Positions 8,010 to 16,292 of a DNA stretch of 34,551 nt are shown here, one piece after another (position 1 is the first letter of the stretch; each line of letters begins with the position of its first letter). This DNA is from Planctomycetia bacterium (lineage in GTDB: Bacteria > Planctomycetota > Phycisphaerae > Phycisphaerales > SM1A02), in the NCBI GenBank assembly GCA_005790565.1, contig SXUJ01000028.1, positions 1 through 34,551 of the forward strand, written 5' to 3'. The notes below the pieces were generated by a model. The model was not told the origin of the DNA and did no database searches. It worked only from the letters and a program-made list of their open reading frames with translations. The position numbers were made by a program, and so were the translations under genes.

Positions 8010-9473
8010 ATGCAGCAACCTCACCGCACGCGCGTGCCATTGCTAATGCGGATGTCGTCTCGAATGCGACCGAGTCGCCTCCCACACCTCGCGCGGCGCG
8101 CCGCGTGGCTCGTTGCCACTCGTGTGGCCGGATGGTTCGGAGTTTCGCCGCAACGATTGCATTCGCTCCGCCAGCGTATCTGGAAACTCAAGCCCTTCAA
8201 CGCGAAACTCGCAGCGCGAATCTTGGCGCTTCCGCCGGTGCCGCCACCCGAGCGAACGCGTCATCGCGTTGTTCATCTCATCGGGAGTTTGGGAGCTGGC
8301 GGGAGCGAGCGGCAGCTTGTGAATCTCGCACGAGAAACCGCGCGACGCGGCGAGATCGATGTCCGAATCCTCACAACAAGCGCACTGGTGGGAGGGAACG
8401 CACACTACCTCCCGCTCGCGCAGAATGGCGGAGTCACCGTCGAGGTCATGGGCATCTCGAATCCTCCCGAGATCGCACGGCGCATCCACGCCGATCGCTC
8501 CGTGAGGAGTTGCCTTGCCGCGCTGAGTCCTGTGTATCGCCAACAGGTCACGGAACTCACTCGCGACTTTGTTCGACTGCAACCGGATGTGGTCCACGCG
8601 TGGCTCGATCACGCAAACATCTGGGGCGGAATCGCCGCGTTTCTTGCGGGAGTACCCAGCATCGTGCTCTCGACTCGCGCGATGAGCCCACCGAATTTTC
8701 CGATGCTCGACGCGCTCTATTTTCTCCCTTGGTATCAGCGATTCGCGGCTTCATCGCGCGTGCGATTGCTCGCGAATTCTCGTGCGGGAGCCAATGATTA
8801 CGCCGCTTGGATGGGCGTCGATCCAGGACGATTCACCGTCATTCCGAATGGGTTCGACCCTAATGCATTGCCCGTCTCGAGTGAAGGCATGCGCGCACAA
8901 CTGCGCGACGAACTTGGTCTCGGGAGCGCGCGCGTCGTACTCGGAGTTTTTCGGATTTCGGAGGAGAAGGAACCGGGGATCTTTGCACAAGCAGCAGAGT
9001 TGATTCTGCGGGCGAATGAAGATGCATGCGTCTGCGTTGCTGGAGACGGCCCGTTGCGGCGCACGCTTGAGGCTCGTGCTGCAGCAATCGACGCGAAGCG
9101 TTTTCGGGTCCTCGGTCGCCGCGATGACATCGCCGCGCTCATCTCGATCGCTGATGTCGTTCTCCACGCGTCCCGAACCGAGGGAGCACCAAATGCATTG
9201 ATCGAGGCGCAAGCACTCGGCTGCCCTGTCGTTGCAACCTCTGGCGGCGGAACCGCGGATGCAGTCGAGCACGAGGGAAGCGGATTTCTGTGTGCTGTGG
9301 GAGACGCCGACGATCTTGCGCGGCGCGCGCTGCAGATTCTCGATAATCCGGTGCTGCGCGCTCGGATGTCGAAGCGCGCGCAAGCGTTCGTGCGCAGTAC
9401 ATTCGCACTCGACAAGATGGTCGATCGGTCGGTCGCCTGTTATGCGTCGACCCTAAAGAGTCCACGCGAGTAA
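8010..9473 (+). CDS. GT4-family glycosyltransferase, tandem copy 2
   Basis: 487 aa from the ATG at 8010. It repeats the architecture of the preceding gene: RVVHLIGSLGAGGSERQL, DVVHAWLDHANIWGG, VIPNGFDPN, GVFRISEEKEP, VAGDGP and LHASRTEGAPNALIEAQ. A basic, helix-prone N-terminal segment of about 85 residues comes before the GT-B fold. A TTG codon at 7989 in the same frame is an alternative start, and TAGGAT lies 6 nt before it. The gap to the preceding stop is under 50 nt, so cotranscription is likely. The pair looks like a local duplication followed by divergence, probably with different acceptor or donor use. It ends 12 nt before a convergent methyltransferase gene. Confidence 0.9.
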   Translation: MQQPHRTRVPLLMRMSSRMRPSRLPHLARRAAWLVATRVAGWFGVSPQRLHSLRQRIWKLKPFNAKLAARILALPPVPPPERTRHRVVHLIGSLGAGGSERQLVNLARETARRGEIDVRILTTSALVGGNAHYLPLAQNGGVTVEVMGISNPPEIARRIHADRSVRSCLAALSPVYRQQVTELTRDFVRLQPDVVHAWLDHANIWGGIAAFLAGVPSIVLSTRAMSPPNFPMLDALYFLPWYQRFAASSRVRLLANSRAGANDYAAWMGVDPGRFTVIPNGFDPNALPVSSEGMRAQLRDELGLGSARVVLGVFRISEEKEPGIFAQAAELILRANEDACVCVAGDGPLRRTLEARAAAIDAKRFRVLGRRDDIAALISIADVVLHASRTEGAPNALIEAQALGCPVVATSGGGTADAVEHEGSGFLCAVGDADDLARRALQILDNPVLRARMSKRAQAFVRSTFALDKMVDRSVACYASTLKSPRE

Positions 9474-9485
9474 CCAAAGGCAATC

Positions 9486-10442
9486 TCAGCGCTTCGTTCC
9501 AAGCATGTGCAGGCCGCAGGCGTGTGGCTCGTTCTGATTGAGCAGTACGACATCACCGAAGCCTGCGGCGCGGAACCACTCGGCGCAGACGGCGAGTGGA
9601 ATCGTCCAGTTATAGAAGGTATTCAACATGTCAAGCAGATTGATCGCGTTTTCGGGTCGATCCGCAATGGAGTACGCAAAGGCGAGCCGCTCTTCGAATG
9701 TGCGGCATTCTCGGTGGTAGCGCGCCCGCCACTCGAGCACCTGCGGGGAAGTGTGATAGGTCGGGGCGTACACCATCAGGTACAACGAGCCCCCAGTCTT
9801 GACTGTGCTGGCAACTGCGTTGAACGCCGCTTGAGGATCGTGCGTACACATCACCACTCCCCAGCAGAGGGTGAAGTCAAACGCGCGATGCAAATCACCT
9901 CGGTTCGGAATGTCGAAGATGCTGCACTTCGAGACATCCTCGTTGAACCGCCGCGTCGATGCGAGGCCGTGCGTCGATACATCAATCGACTTCATGTTGG
10001 CGCCGAGCGACTGCAGCGTCTTCGTCCAACGACCCGCGCCGCAACCTGCGTCCAAACACCGTTTGCCTTGGAAGAAGTCGATCGCGAACTTCGGCTCAAG
10101 CCACAGTCGACCTCCGACTCCGCGTCGCTCTTGTCGATCACTTCGCCCACTCAGCCGCGACATCAAGGACGCAAACATGCCCCACTTTCGTCGATAGAGC
10201 ACATTGGAAACTCCAGTGAGCTCGGCAATGCGATCATCGATGTACTCGTCGCTCGTTTCCACGCCCGTGTGATCGCAGAAGCCAGTCTTGCGCTCCAAAA
10301 ACAACCGCCACTGATCGTCGAACTGCTCGTCATACGCAACGGGTGCATAGAGGCCCGCGTACTCGTCGCTCCAAACAACGCGAGCGTCATCAAAGTGGGG
10401 ATTGCGAGGAAGCATCGGCGACAGTGCGTTTACCAAGGTCAC
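9486..10442 (-). CDS. Class I SAM-dependent methyltransferase
   Basis: 318 aa from GTG at 10442. Motif I is RCLDAGCGAGRW at about residues 128-139, the ribose-binding acidic residue is in KSIDVS, and motif IV/V is in FDFTLCWGVVMCTHDPQ followed by GGSLYLMVYAP. This is the Methyltransf_11/25 style of fold. An upstream region of about 110 residues is specific to this protein and may form an acceptor cap. The alternative start is ATG at 10415. I prefer GTG because TACCCT lies 6 nt before it, the same spacing as other genes here. It is the last gene of a minus-strand block after the sulfotransferase, so O-methylation of a glycan is a reasonable guess. Confidence 0.85.
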   Translation of the reverse strand: MTLVNALSPMLPRNPHFDDARVVWSDEYAGLYAPVAYDEQFDDQWRLFLERKTGFCDHTGVETSDEYIDDRIAELTGVSNVLYRRKWGMFASLMSRLSGRSDRQERRGVGGRLWLEPKFAIDFFQGKRCLDAGCGAGRWTKTLQSLGANMKSIDVSTHGLASTRRFNEDVSKCSIFDIPNRGDLHRAFDFTLCWGVVMCTHDPQAAFNAVASTVKTGGSLYLMVYAPTYHTSPQVLEWRARYHRECRTFEERLAFAYSIADRPENAINLLDMLNTFYNWTIPLAVCAEWFRAAGFGDVVLLNQNEPHACGLHMLGTKR

Positions 10443-10653
10443 GGCTAAAGGGTAGCGGCTCGACTGTCAGGCCCAAAGCCGGCGCTCGCGAGACCTTGGA
10501 GCGTCCGGTTTTCTGGCGCGAGAGCGAGCACGCGCGACCTCCGGTCCCTTTGTTTGGATCGTCTGAACGCCAAGCGCGAGGAGATCGCCAGACGCGTGGG
10601 AGGTCTCGCAGATGCCCGCACGCGGGCGAGCAACGCGATCCGAATGCAGACAA
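10443..10653. other. Intergenic region with weak inverted repeats
   Basis: No gene is supported. TACCCT (minus strand, 10449-10454) may be the -10 box of the methyltransferase gene. A 9-bp inverted repeat (GCGAGACCT at 10488-10496, AGGTCTCGC at 10601-10609) and a bulged hairpin between CCGGCGCTC and GAGCGTCCGG (about 10479-10508) are present. Either could be chance in GC-rich sequence, or a terminator or attenuator for the sulfotransferase transcript. Confidence 0.35.
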
Positions 10654-11598
10654 TCAGGGTGATGAACAGTTTGGCCAGAGTTTGCGAGCATCGAAGTTGT
10701 GGCGCGCGCCAAGTCGTGCATTTCCAGCTGCAAAGCGCTCGCAAAGCTCAGACACGATCTCTTCGTTGAGCGCGCGGTCGGCGGGCGAACCCGCTGCGAG
10801 GAATCGGCGGAATGCACTGCGTCCTCGGAACTCAAGGAACTCCATGCTGATGCCGAGTCGCGCGAGCAGTCTCGCAAGAGATACCTCCCTCCTACTGAGA
10901 CCGTGATTCTCCCGAGCATGCCCAAGCAGCTCCGAGCACTCGGCGCCGGAAACACCGAGCGCGGATCCAAGTCGTGCGCAGTAATCCACACGATCGGCGG
11001 AAAGAAGCTCGAGCGGCAACACCGTCACTCGTCGGGCGAACTTCGCCTCATATGCGGCGCAAACGACATCGAAGTCGAGCATCGCGAGCAGTCCCGCGCG
11101 CGACTCACGCACAACGAATCTCCACCACGCGTGTTGTTCAAGCAGCGCAGGCACGCGCTCCGACTCGCCCTTATGCAGGAAGAGGTACTGCGCGAAACGC
11201 CCATGCGAGCGAAACCAGCTCAGCGCTAACGAATCCTGAGCGCGGAGCGTGATGAGAATGCGTGCGTCGGGAACGGCGAGCGCGAGACGGGATGCAACGA
11301 GCCCGATGTCGCGCGCGCACGGATGCGCGAGCGCTTCCGTCGAGATGAGGAGCGTCGAAGCACTCGCCGTCTCACGCAGCGCGGCGATGGCCCGCCCAAG
11401 CCGCGGCGCGACCTCGCCGAGGATCGTGTCGCTGGAGACGACCGCGGCCATCGCGGCGCCTAGCTCCGGTGTGACGAATCTGTGTGAAGAAGCGTCCTTC
11501 CCCGCGTACACCACGCTCGCGAGACGCGGAAACACCGCCCTCTGAAGAGTTGTCGTCCCAGTCTTGGGCAATCCAATGTGCAACACAACTTCACCCAT
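10654..11598 (-). CDS. Sulfotransferase
   Basis: 314 aa from the ATG at 11598. The N-terminal strand-loop HIGLPKTGTTTLQ (residues 7-19) is the 5'-phosphosulfate-binding loop of PAPS-dependent sulfotransferases. The segment ILITLRAQDSLALSWF has the Arg and Ser arrangement expected of the 3'-phosphate-binding region. The C-terminal half is Arg/Leu-rich and less typical. A GTG at 11604 would overlap the stop of the export-permease gene by 4 nt (GTGA) and is an alternative start; either way the two genes are translationally coupled. The role inferred from context is sulfation of the exported polysaccharide or its precursor, using cytoplasmic PAPS. The exact acceptor is unknown. Confidence 0.82.
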   Translation of the reverse strand: MGEVVLHIGLPKTGTTTLQRAVFPRLASVVYAGKDASSHRFVTPELGAAMAAVVSSDTILGEVAPRLGRAIAALRETASASTLLISTEALAHPCARDIGLVASRLALAVPDARILITLRAQDSLALSWFRSHGRFAQYLFLHKGESERVPALLEQHAWWRFVVRESRAGLLAMLDFDVVCAAYEAKFARRVTVLPLELLSADRVDYCARLGSALGVSGAECSELLGHARENHGLSRREVSLARLLARLGISMEFLEFRGRSAFRRFLAAGSPADRALNEEIVSELCERFAAGNARLGARHNFDARKLWPNCSSP

Positions 11599-11600
11599 GC

Positions 11601-12413
11601 TCACATCGCCTCGCCCATCGCCGGCTTCAGCTTCGTGAACACAAGCGCACCCGCGATGAGGGCGCTAGCGGCAAACAAGGGAAACGCGAACCACGACCAC
11701 GGATGCACGAACGCGTGAGAGACAGTCGCGTCATGAAAACACCAGACCATATGACTGAAAGGATTTGCCGCGATGATGATGCGTGCGAAGTTCGGGAGGC
11801 CCGCAATGATCTGTGGAAGCAGAATGATGGGCGCGACATACAAGCCGATGTTTGCAAGAAATGCCACGATTTCACGAAGGTCCCGCAGCCAAACCCCAAG
11901 CGTCGAGAAGACGAGCATCACTCCGAACATGAGCAGAACTTGTGTGACCCACAGTAACGGAAGGAGCAACTGCATCCATGACGGACCAGCGGTGGCAAAG
12001 GCGATCGACAATCCCACAATCGTTCCGACGAGTTGTGGAACGAGGCAGGCCGCCACCGTCTTCGCTGGTAGGACCTCGATCGGAAACACGACTTGTCGCA
12101 CGAGCGCGCGATGACCAAGGAGCACATTCGGCGCGCGAGTCGCGCAATCGGCGACGGTGATCCATGGAACGATGCCTGAAAGAATGAGCGCCGCACCGAA
12201 CCACGGCGAACCACCCTCACCGAGTCGAACCGGAAAAACAAACGCGAACAGACCCACATAAATCGCCATCGTCAAGAGCGGCGTGACGACCGCCCAGACC
12301 GACCCTAGTGCCGTCCCCGCGTATCGCTCTGTGACCTCACGGCGCGCGAGCTCAAACACAAGCTCACGGTTGCGACCAAGGATTGATCGAAGGATCGTTA
12401 GTAAATCGCGCAT
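11601..12413 (-). CDS. ABC-2 type polysaccharide export permease (Wzm/TagG-like)
   Basis: 270 aa from the ATG at 12413. The protein begins with the amphipathic, charged N-terminus typical of ABC2_membrane permeases (RNRELVFELARREVTERYAG), then LGSVWAVVTPLLTMAIYVGLF, a FPIEVLP-type coupling segment and about six membrane helices, ending in a hydrophobic pair of helices near the C-terminus. These permeases pair with a Wzt/TagH ATPase to export glycans across the inner membrane. No ATPase gene lies in the window, so the partner must be elsewhere or beyond the locus. A TTG at 12440 is an upstream alternative. The stop overlaps or abuts the sulfotransferase start. Confidence 0.87.
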   Translation of the reverse strand: MRDLLTILRSILGRNRELVFELARREVTERYAGTALGSVWAVVTPLLTMAIYVGLFAFVFPVRLGEGGSPWFGAALILSGIVPWITVADCATRAPNVLLGHRALVRQVVFPIEVLPAKTVAACLVPQLVGTIVGLSIAFATAGPSWMQLLLPLLWVTQVLLMFGVMLVFSTLGVWLRDLREIVAFLANIGLYVAPIILLPQIIAGLPNFARIIIAANPFSHMVWCFHDATVSHAFVHPWSWFAFPLFAASALIAGALVFTKLKPAMGEAM

Positions 12414-12569
12414 GTCAATTCGACCAAGGACGCAGCCCAACGAATGAAGCGGATCTTACCGATGTCTCCCGCGCGAGTCCGTAAGTTTACAGGCCGCGTC
12501 CATAACTTTCTCATCGTGAAAAGACTTCCTTTCAACACGCCTCCTCGTTACGATGCCCGCTTCGGCGTC
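12414..12569. promoter_or_regulatory. Divergent promoter region between export permease and GT4 gene
   Basis: The region separates divergent starts at 12413 (minus) and 12570 (plus). It is poorer in G and C than its neighbours and contains TTA, AGA and ACA codons if read as a 5' extension of the plus-strand gene (ATG at 12444), so I take it as non-coding. A TAAACTTACG string on the minus strand lies around 12483-12492. TACGAT at 12549-12554 is a possible plus-strand -10 box, 15 nt before the ATG. Confidence 0.35.
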
Positions 12570-13775
12570 ATGCGAGTACTTCACCTCATCACTTCACTCT
12601 CCGTGGGCGGCGCGGAACAGATGCTTGTCAAGTTGCTTCGCGCCCTCGACCGGCGTGCGTTTGAGCCAACCGTCGTCACGCTCGTCGACGACGGCGCGCT
12701 CATCGAAGTCGTGCGCGACATGGGAATTCGAGTTGAAACGACGGGGCTGCGCCGGGGTGAAGTGAGCCTTCGCGGTCTGCGACGACTCACGAAAGTCATC
12801 CAACGGCATGATCCGGATCTCATCCAATCGTGGATGTATCACGCCAATACTGCGGCAAGCCTTGCCCGACCGTGGATTCCGCGCAAGACCCCCATCGTGT
12901 GGAACATTCGGCAATCGCTTTACGACCTCTCACGCGAGCGATTCCTGACGCGCGCCGTCATTCGCTGCGGCCGTTTCCTCGCGCCGCACGCAGACGCAAT
13001 TGTGAATAACGCGCATATCAGTCAGGAGCAGCACGCTCGAATCGGCTACGAAAACGATCGCAGTGTTGTCATCCCCAACGGATTCGAGGTCGATCGATTC
13101 CGGCCTGATCCCGTGGCTCGCGCAAGCGTGCGAACTGAGCTTGGGATTCCTATTGACGCGACGGTGATCGGCATGGCCGCGCGGGTGCATCCCCAGAAGG
13201 ATCACGCAGGATTCTTGGAGTCCGCGCGAATCGCGTCTGCTGTCAATCCCCGCCTTCACTTCCTCCTTGTTGGACGAGGGACGGACGAAGGTCATCTCTG
13301 GGGCGGCGCTTCAGCCCAAGAACTTCAACATCGCGTGCGTCGACTCGGCGAGCGCGCGGACGTCGCCCGCCTCATGTGCGCCATGGACATCCTCGTTTCG
13401 CCAAGTCGATGGGGAGAAGGCTGCCCGAATGTTGTGGGCGAGGCGATGGCCTGCGGCATCCATGTCATCGGTACCAACATTGGCGATACCGCTCATGTCA
13501 TTGGCGATTGCGGAGTCGTTGTCGAGTCTGGTCAACCCTCAGCGCTCGCGGAAGCAATGCTGCACGCGGCGGCGCTCGCGCCCTCCGCTCGATTCGCGAT
13601 TGGCGATGCGGCCCGAGCGCGCATTCGCGCCCACTACTCGATTCACTCCGTCGCAGAAAAGTATGCGCAACTGTGGGAGGAGACCATCGCAAAGCGCCGC
13701 GGGGTTCGCCCCTCAGAACGCTCGGTGGAACGCTCGGTGGTCAAGCCAAAGCGCGAACCAGTCCACTCCGCATGA
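12570..13775 (+). CDS. GT4-family glycosyltransferase
   Basis: 401 aa from the ATG at 12570, where the canonical first beta-strand begins (MRVLHLITSLSVGGAEQML). Domain markers in order: DLIQSWMYHANTAASLA on the acceptor side, VVIPNGFEVDRF at the inter-domain region, MAARVHPQKDH, FLLVGRGTD, and ILVSPSRWGEGCPNVVGEAMACG at the nucleotide-sugar site. An upstream ATG at 12444 would add 42 basic residues with atypical codons. The C-terminal tail carries a duplicated ERSV from a 12-bp tandem repeat. It starts divergently from the export permease, fitting assembly of the exported glycan. Donor and acceptor sugars cannot be told. Confidence 0.88.
   Translation: MRVLHLITSLSVGGAEQMLVKLLRALDRRAFEPTVVTLVDDGALIEVVRDMGIRVETTGLRRGEVSLRGLRRLTKVIQRHDPDLIQSWMYHANTAASLARPWIPRKTPIVWNIRQSLYDLSRERFLTRAVIRCGRFLAPHADAIVNNAHISQEQHARIGYENDRSVVIPNGFEVDRFRPDPVARASVRTELGIPIDATVIGMAARVHPQKDHAGFLESARIASAVNPRLHFLLVGRGTDEGHLWGGASAQELQHRVRRLGERADVARLMCAMDILVSPSRWGEGCPNVVGEAMACGIHVIGTNIGDTAHVIGDCGVVVESGQPSALAEAMLHAAALAPSARFAIGDAARARIRAHYSIHSVAEKYAQLWEETIAKRRGVRPSERSVERSVVKPKREPVHSA
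13716..13739 (+). repeat. 12-bp tandem duplication inside the GT4 coding end
   Basis: GAACGCTCGGTG occurs twice head to tail, in frame, giving ERSVERSV in the disordered C-terminal tail of the glycosyltransferase. It keeps the frame and is probably recent. Confidence 0.8.
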
Positions 13776-13796
13776 TTGTCGATGCACGGTTCCCCT

Positions 13797-13802
13797 TACA
13801 GT
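13797..13802 (+). promoter_or_regulatory. Candidate -10 box TACAGT, leaderless spacing
   Basis: TACAGT ends 7 nt before the ATG at 13810. TTGTCG 15 nt upstream of it resembles a -35 element. It lies within the short gap after the preceding gene, so it would be an internal promoter. Confidence 0.35.
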
Positions 13803-13809
13803 GTGCTGC

Positions 13810-14979
13810 ATGGCGCACATTTGCATCGTCAACGGCATCGGCGACACGGTCGTCCGATTCCGTGGCGCGCTCATCGCGTCGCTCGTGCGGGAAGGCCACA
13901 CCGTTGTGCTCTCGACCCCGCACGGCGAAGAAGTGAGCGACGCTTCGATCCAAGCAGAAGTCGAAGCACTAGGCGCTGCCTGCTCTTTTTCCCCGCTCGA
14001 GCGGACCTCACTCAATCCACGACGAGATCGTCTTGCGATCGAGCATTGGCGCAAACTGTTTGCGACCCATCGGTTCGATGCGGTGCTCGTGACGAACCCC
14101 AAGCCGGTCTTTCACGCGGTCCGGGTTGCTCGCGCGGCGGGAGTCCCGCGTGTTGTCGCGATGATCACGGGACTCGGCTATGCATTCACCGCGCGAGGAT
14201 TCAAGCCACGAATTCTGCGAGAGATTGCCGGATGGCTCTATGCTCGCGCCCTCCGAGACGCCGATCTTGTGCTCTTTCAGAATCAGGATGATCGATGCAT
14301 GCTCGCCACACGCGGAGCGGACCTACCGGATGCAAGGTGTGGCGAGATCGGTGGTTCGGGTGTCGACCTTGCTGCCTTTCCGGCGATGCCGATTCCACTT
14401 GGCGCGCCGACGATTCTCATGGTCGCGCGACTCCTTGTCGACAAGGGCGTGCGAGAGTTTGTTGAGGCAGCTCGAATCGTGAAGCGCGCGCGTGCCGACG
14501 CCCATTTTCGCCTCGTGGGTTGGATCGACTCCAACCCCAGCGCGATTTCCCGCGCGGAGCTTGACGCATGGGTCGCCGAAGGCATCATTGAGTTTGTTGG
14601 TCGACTCGATGATGTGCGACCGGAACTTGCGAAGTGCACGATGTTCACACTCCCCTCCTACCGAGAGGGAACGCCGATGAGCGTGCTCGAAGCACTCGCG
14701 ACGGGCAGACCGATCATCACCACCGACGCACCTGGTTGCCGAGAGACAGTGCAGCTCAAGCCAAGCCCGAACGGCATCCTTGTGCCCGCGCGCAATGCGC
14801 AAGCCCTTGCGGACGCCATCCTGTTGCTACTCGGCAGGTCGGCTCCTGATCTCGCCTGGATGGGAGCCGCGAGCCGCGCACTCGCACAGGAGAGATTCGA
14901 CGTCCGAAAGGTAAATGCGACAATTCACCGCGCACTGCTGTATCCCCTCCCCGCCGCAAGTGGGGATGAGCACACATGA
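13810..14979 (+). CDS. GT4-family glycosyltransferase (PglA/CapM-like)
   Basis: 389 aa. The start at 13810 opens the first strand (MAHICIVNGIGDTVVRFRGAL). The Glyco_trans_4_2-like N-domain is followed by VTNPKPVFHAVRVARAAGVP and ITGLGYAF, which are typical of the CapM / N,N'-diacetylbacillosamine transferase branch. The C-domain has IGGSGVDLAAFP, LMVARLLVDKGVREFVEAA, FVGRLDDV and LPSYREGTPMSVLEALATGRPIITTDAPGCRE. The same frame stays open well upstream inside the preceding gene, but that part is antiphase shadow. Its stop overlaps the start of the next gene by 14 nt. Probable role: transferring a HexNAc-type sugar to a lipid-linked acceptor; the specificity is inferred from family resemblance only. 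Confidence 0.9.
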   Translation: MAHICIVNGIGDTVVRFRGALIASLVREGHTVVLSTPHGEEVSDASIQAEVEALGAACSFSPLERTSLNPRRDRLAIEHWRKLFATHRFDAVLVTNPKPVFHAVRVARAAGVPRVVAMITGLGYAFTARGFKPRILREIAGWLYARALRDADLVLFQNQDDRCMLATRGADLPDARCGEIGGSGVDLAAFPAMPIPLGAPTILMVARLLVDKGVREFVEAARIVKRARADAHFRLVGWIDSNPSAISRAELDAWVAEGIIEFVGRLDDVRPELAKCTMFTLPSYREGTPMSVLEALATGRPIITTDAPGCRETVQLKPSPNGILVPARNAQALADAILLLLGRSAPDLAWMGAASRALAQERFDVRKVNATIHRALLYPLPAASGDEHT

Positions 14980-16291
14980 TTCATCGCTTCCCCTTTCCCT
15001 CCTAATGCTCGTCGATCGATCCGCAACCCAACCTCGCGCGTGGCCGCCCGCATCCGCACCTGCGCTTGTTCTCGAACAACTGCGCTGCGCGATGCTCCGA
15101 GATCGATTTGGGCACTGGTGTCAAACTCTCCTCGCGTGCCTCTTTGCCTTCGCGAGTGCGATCAATCATGCGCCGCTCAACATCGCCTCGGCGATGCTCA
15201 TCACCTGCGCGCTGATCCGACTCCACGCTTCGTGGCGCGCGATGCCAACACTCTTGCGTTGTGATGCACTAGCCCCGTGCGCGTTGCTGACGGGCTGGCT
15301 GCTTCTCTCGCTCCTGTGGACTTCCGCGCAACACGGAGCGATCAGTGACCTCTCGATCCTGCGGTGGGTCATCATCTTGCCCGCGCTTTGGCCTGTGCTG
15401 GATCACGCACGAGCGATCGCGGTTGCGTTCATTCTGGGAACCGCCGTGCAGAACGGCGCGCAACTGCTCCAGCTCGCTGATCTCCTCGAACGACCGTCGG
15501 CGAATCCGTGGCGACACGCGGGCATCGTCGATCACCCAGGGGACTCTGCGCTTCGAAGTGCCATGACCGTTGTGCTCGCGACAGGTCTCGCTTTCGCGAC
15601 ATCGGGACGCGCTCGCATCGTCCTTAGCATCGCCGGGATAACCGCGCTCTGCGGCGTCTTGATCGCTGCGGGACGAGGGCAAATCCTTGCCCTCGCCATC
15701 GCACTCCCGTTCCTCTTCGCGTTGCTGTGGCGCGGCGAGTTCATTTCGAAGCGCACACTCATCCTCACGGCGGTCATCGGCACGCTGATTTGCGCGAGTC
15801 TGCTGATGACGGTCGGCAAGAGTAGCCTTCGATACCTGAACGAAGTCCCTGAGCAACTCAGTGCTGCGACCGATGGAATGGATGCGACCTCACCCGTTGC
15901 TTCACGACTGCAGTGGTGGAGCGACGCCCAGAAACTCTGGGCAGCCCATCCGGTTTGCGGCAATGGCCTCGGAAGTTTTGCTTCGCGCGCGTCCGACCCA
16001 AAGGACGCGCAAGCTTGGACGAAGCATCCACACAACAGCTACCTCGGCGTTCTCTGCGAGGGCGGATTGATCGGATTCGCACTGCTTGCGTGGATGCTCT
16101 GGGTGCTCCTCCGCGCAAGTTGGCAAAATGCGCGGCGCGATGCACTTGCGTGTGGCGCTTGCGCGGCGCTTGTCGTGGTCCTCGTTTCCGCGCTGACAAG
16201 CGATCCACAGTACCGAGAGATGAGCGTGGCGAGCACGATGGTCGTCGTCGCGCTCGGATGTCTGCCAATCGTACGAGGCTTTCGGAACTGA
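14966..16291 (+). CDS. O-antigen polymerase/ligase family protein (Wzy/WaaL-like)
   Basis: 441 aa from the ATG at 14966. About ten to twelve hydrophobic segments are visible, with a large polar loop before the last ones. That loop contains NGLGSF and then HPHNSYLGVLCEGGLIGF (H354, H356, N357), the signature of the Wzy_C / O-antigen ligase family. These integral membrane enzymes polymerise lipid-linked repeat units or ligate glycans to an acceptor at the outer face of the membrane. The start overlaps the preceding glycosyltransferase, and the stop is 1 nt before the next ATG, so translation is tightly coupled. Polymerase and ligase cannot be told apart from sequence alone. An earlier ATG at 14915 would lengthen the overlap. 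Confidence 0.88.
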   Translation: MSTHDSSLPLSLLMLVDRSATQPRAWPPASAPALVLEQLRCAMLRDRFGHWCQTLLACLFAFASAINHAPLNIASAMLITCALIRLHASWRAMPTLLRCDALAPCALLTGWLLLSLLWTSAQHGAISDLSILRWVIILPALWPVLDHARAIAVAFILGTAVQNGAQLLQLADLLERPSANPWRHAGIVDHPGDSALRSAMTVVLATGLAFATSGRARIVLSIAGITALCGVLIAAGRGQILALAIALPFLFALLWRGEFISKRTLILTAVIGTLICASLLMTVGKSSLRYLNEVPEQLSAATDGMDATSPVASRLQWWSDAQKLWAAHPVCGNGLGSFASRASDPKDAQAWTKHPHNSYLGVLCEGGLIGFALLAWMLWVLLRASWQNARRDALACGACAALVVVLVSALTSDPQYREMSVASTMVVVALGCLPIVRGFRN

Positions 16292-16292
16292 C

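Noticed and set aside
13267-13809. Upstream extension of the PglA/CapM-like gene
   Set aside because: It overlaps another GT4 gene in a different frame; the glycosyltransferase fold begins exactly at the ATG at 13810.
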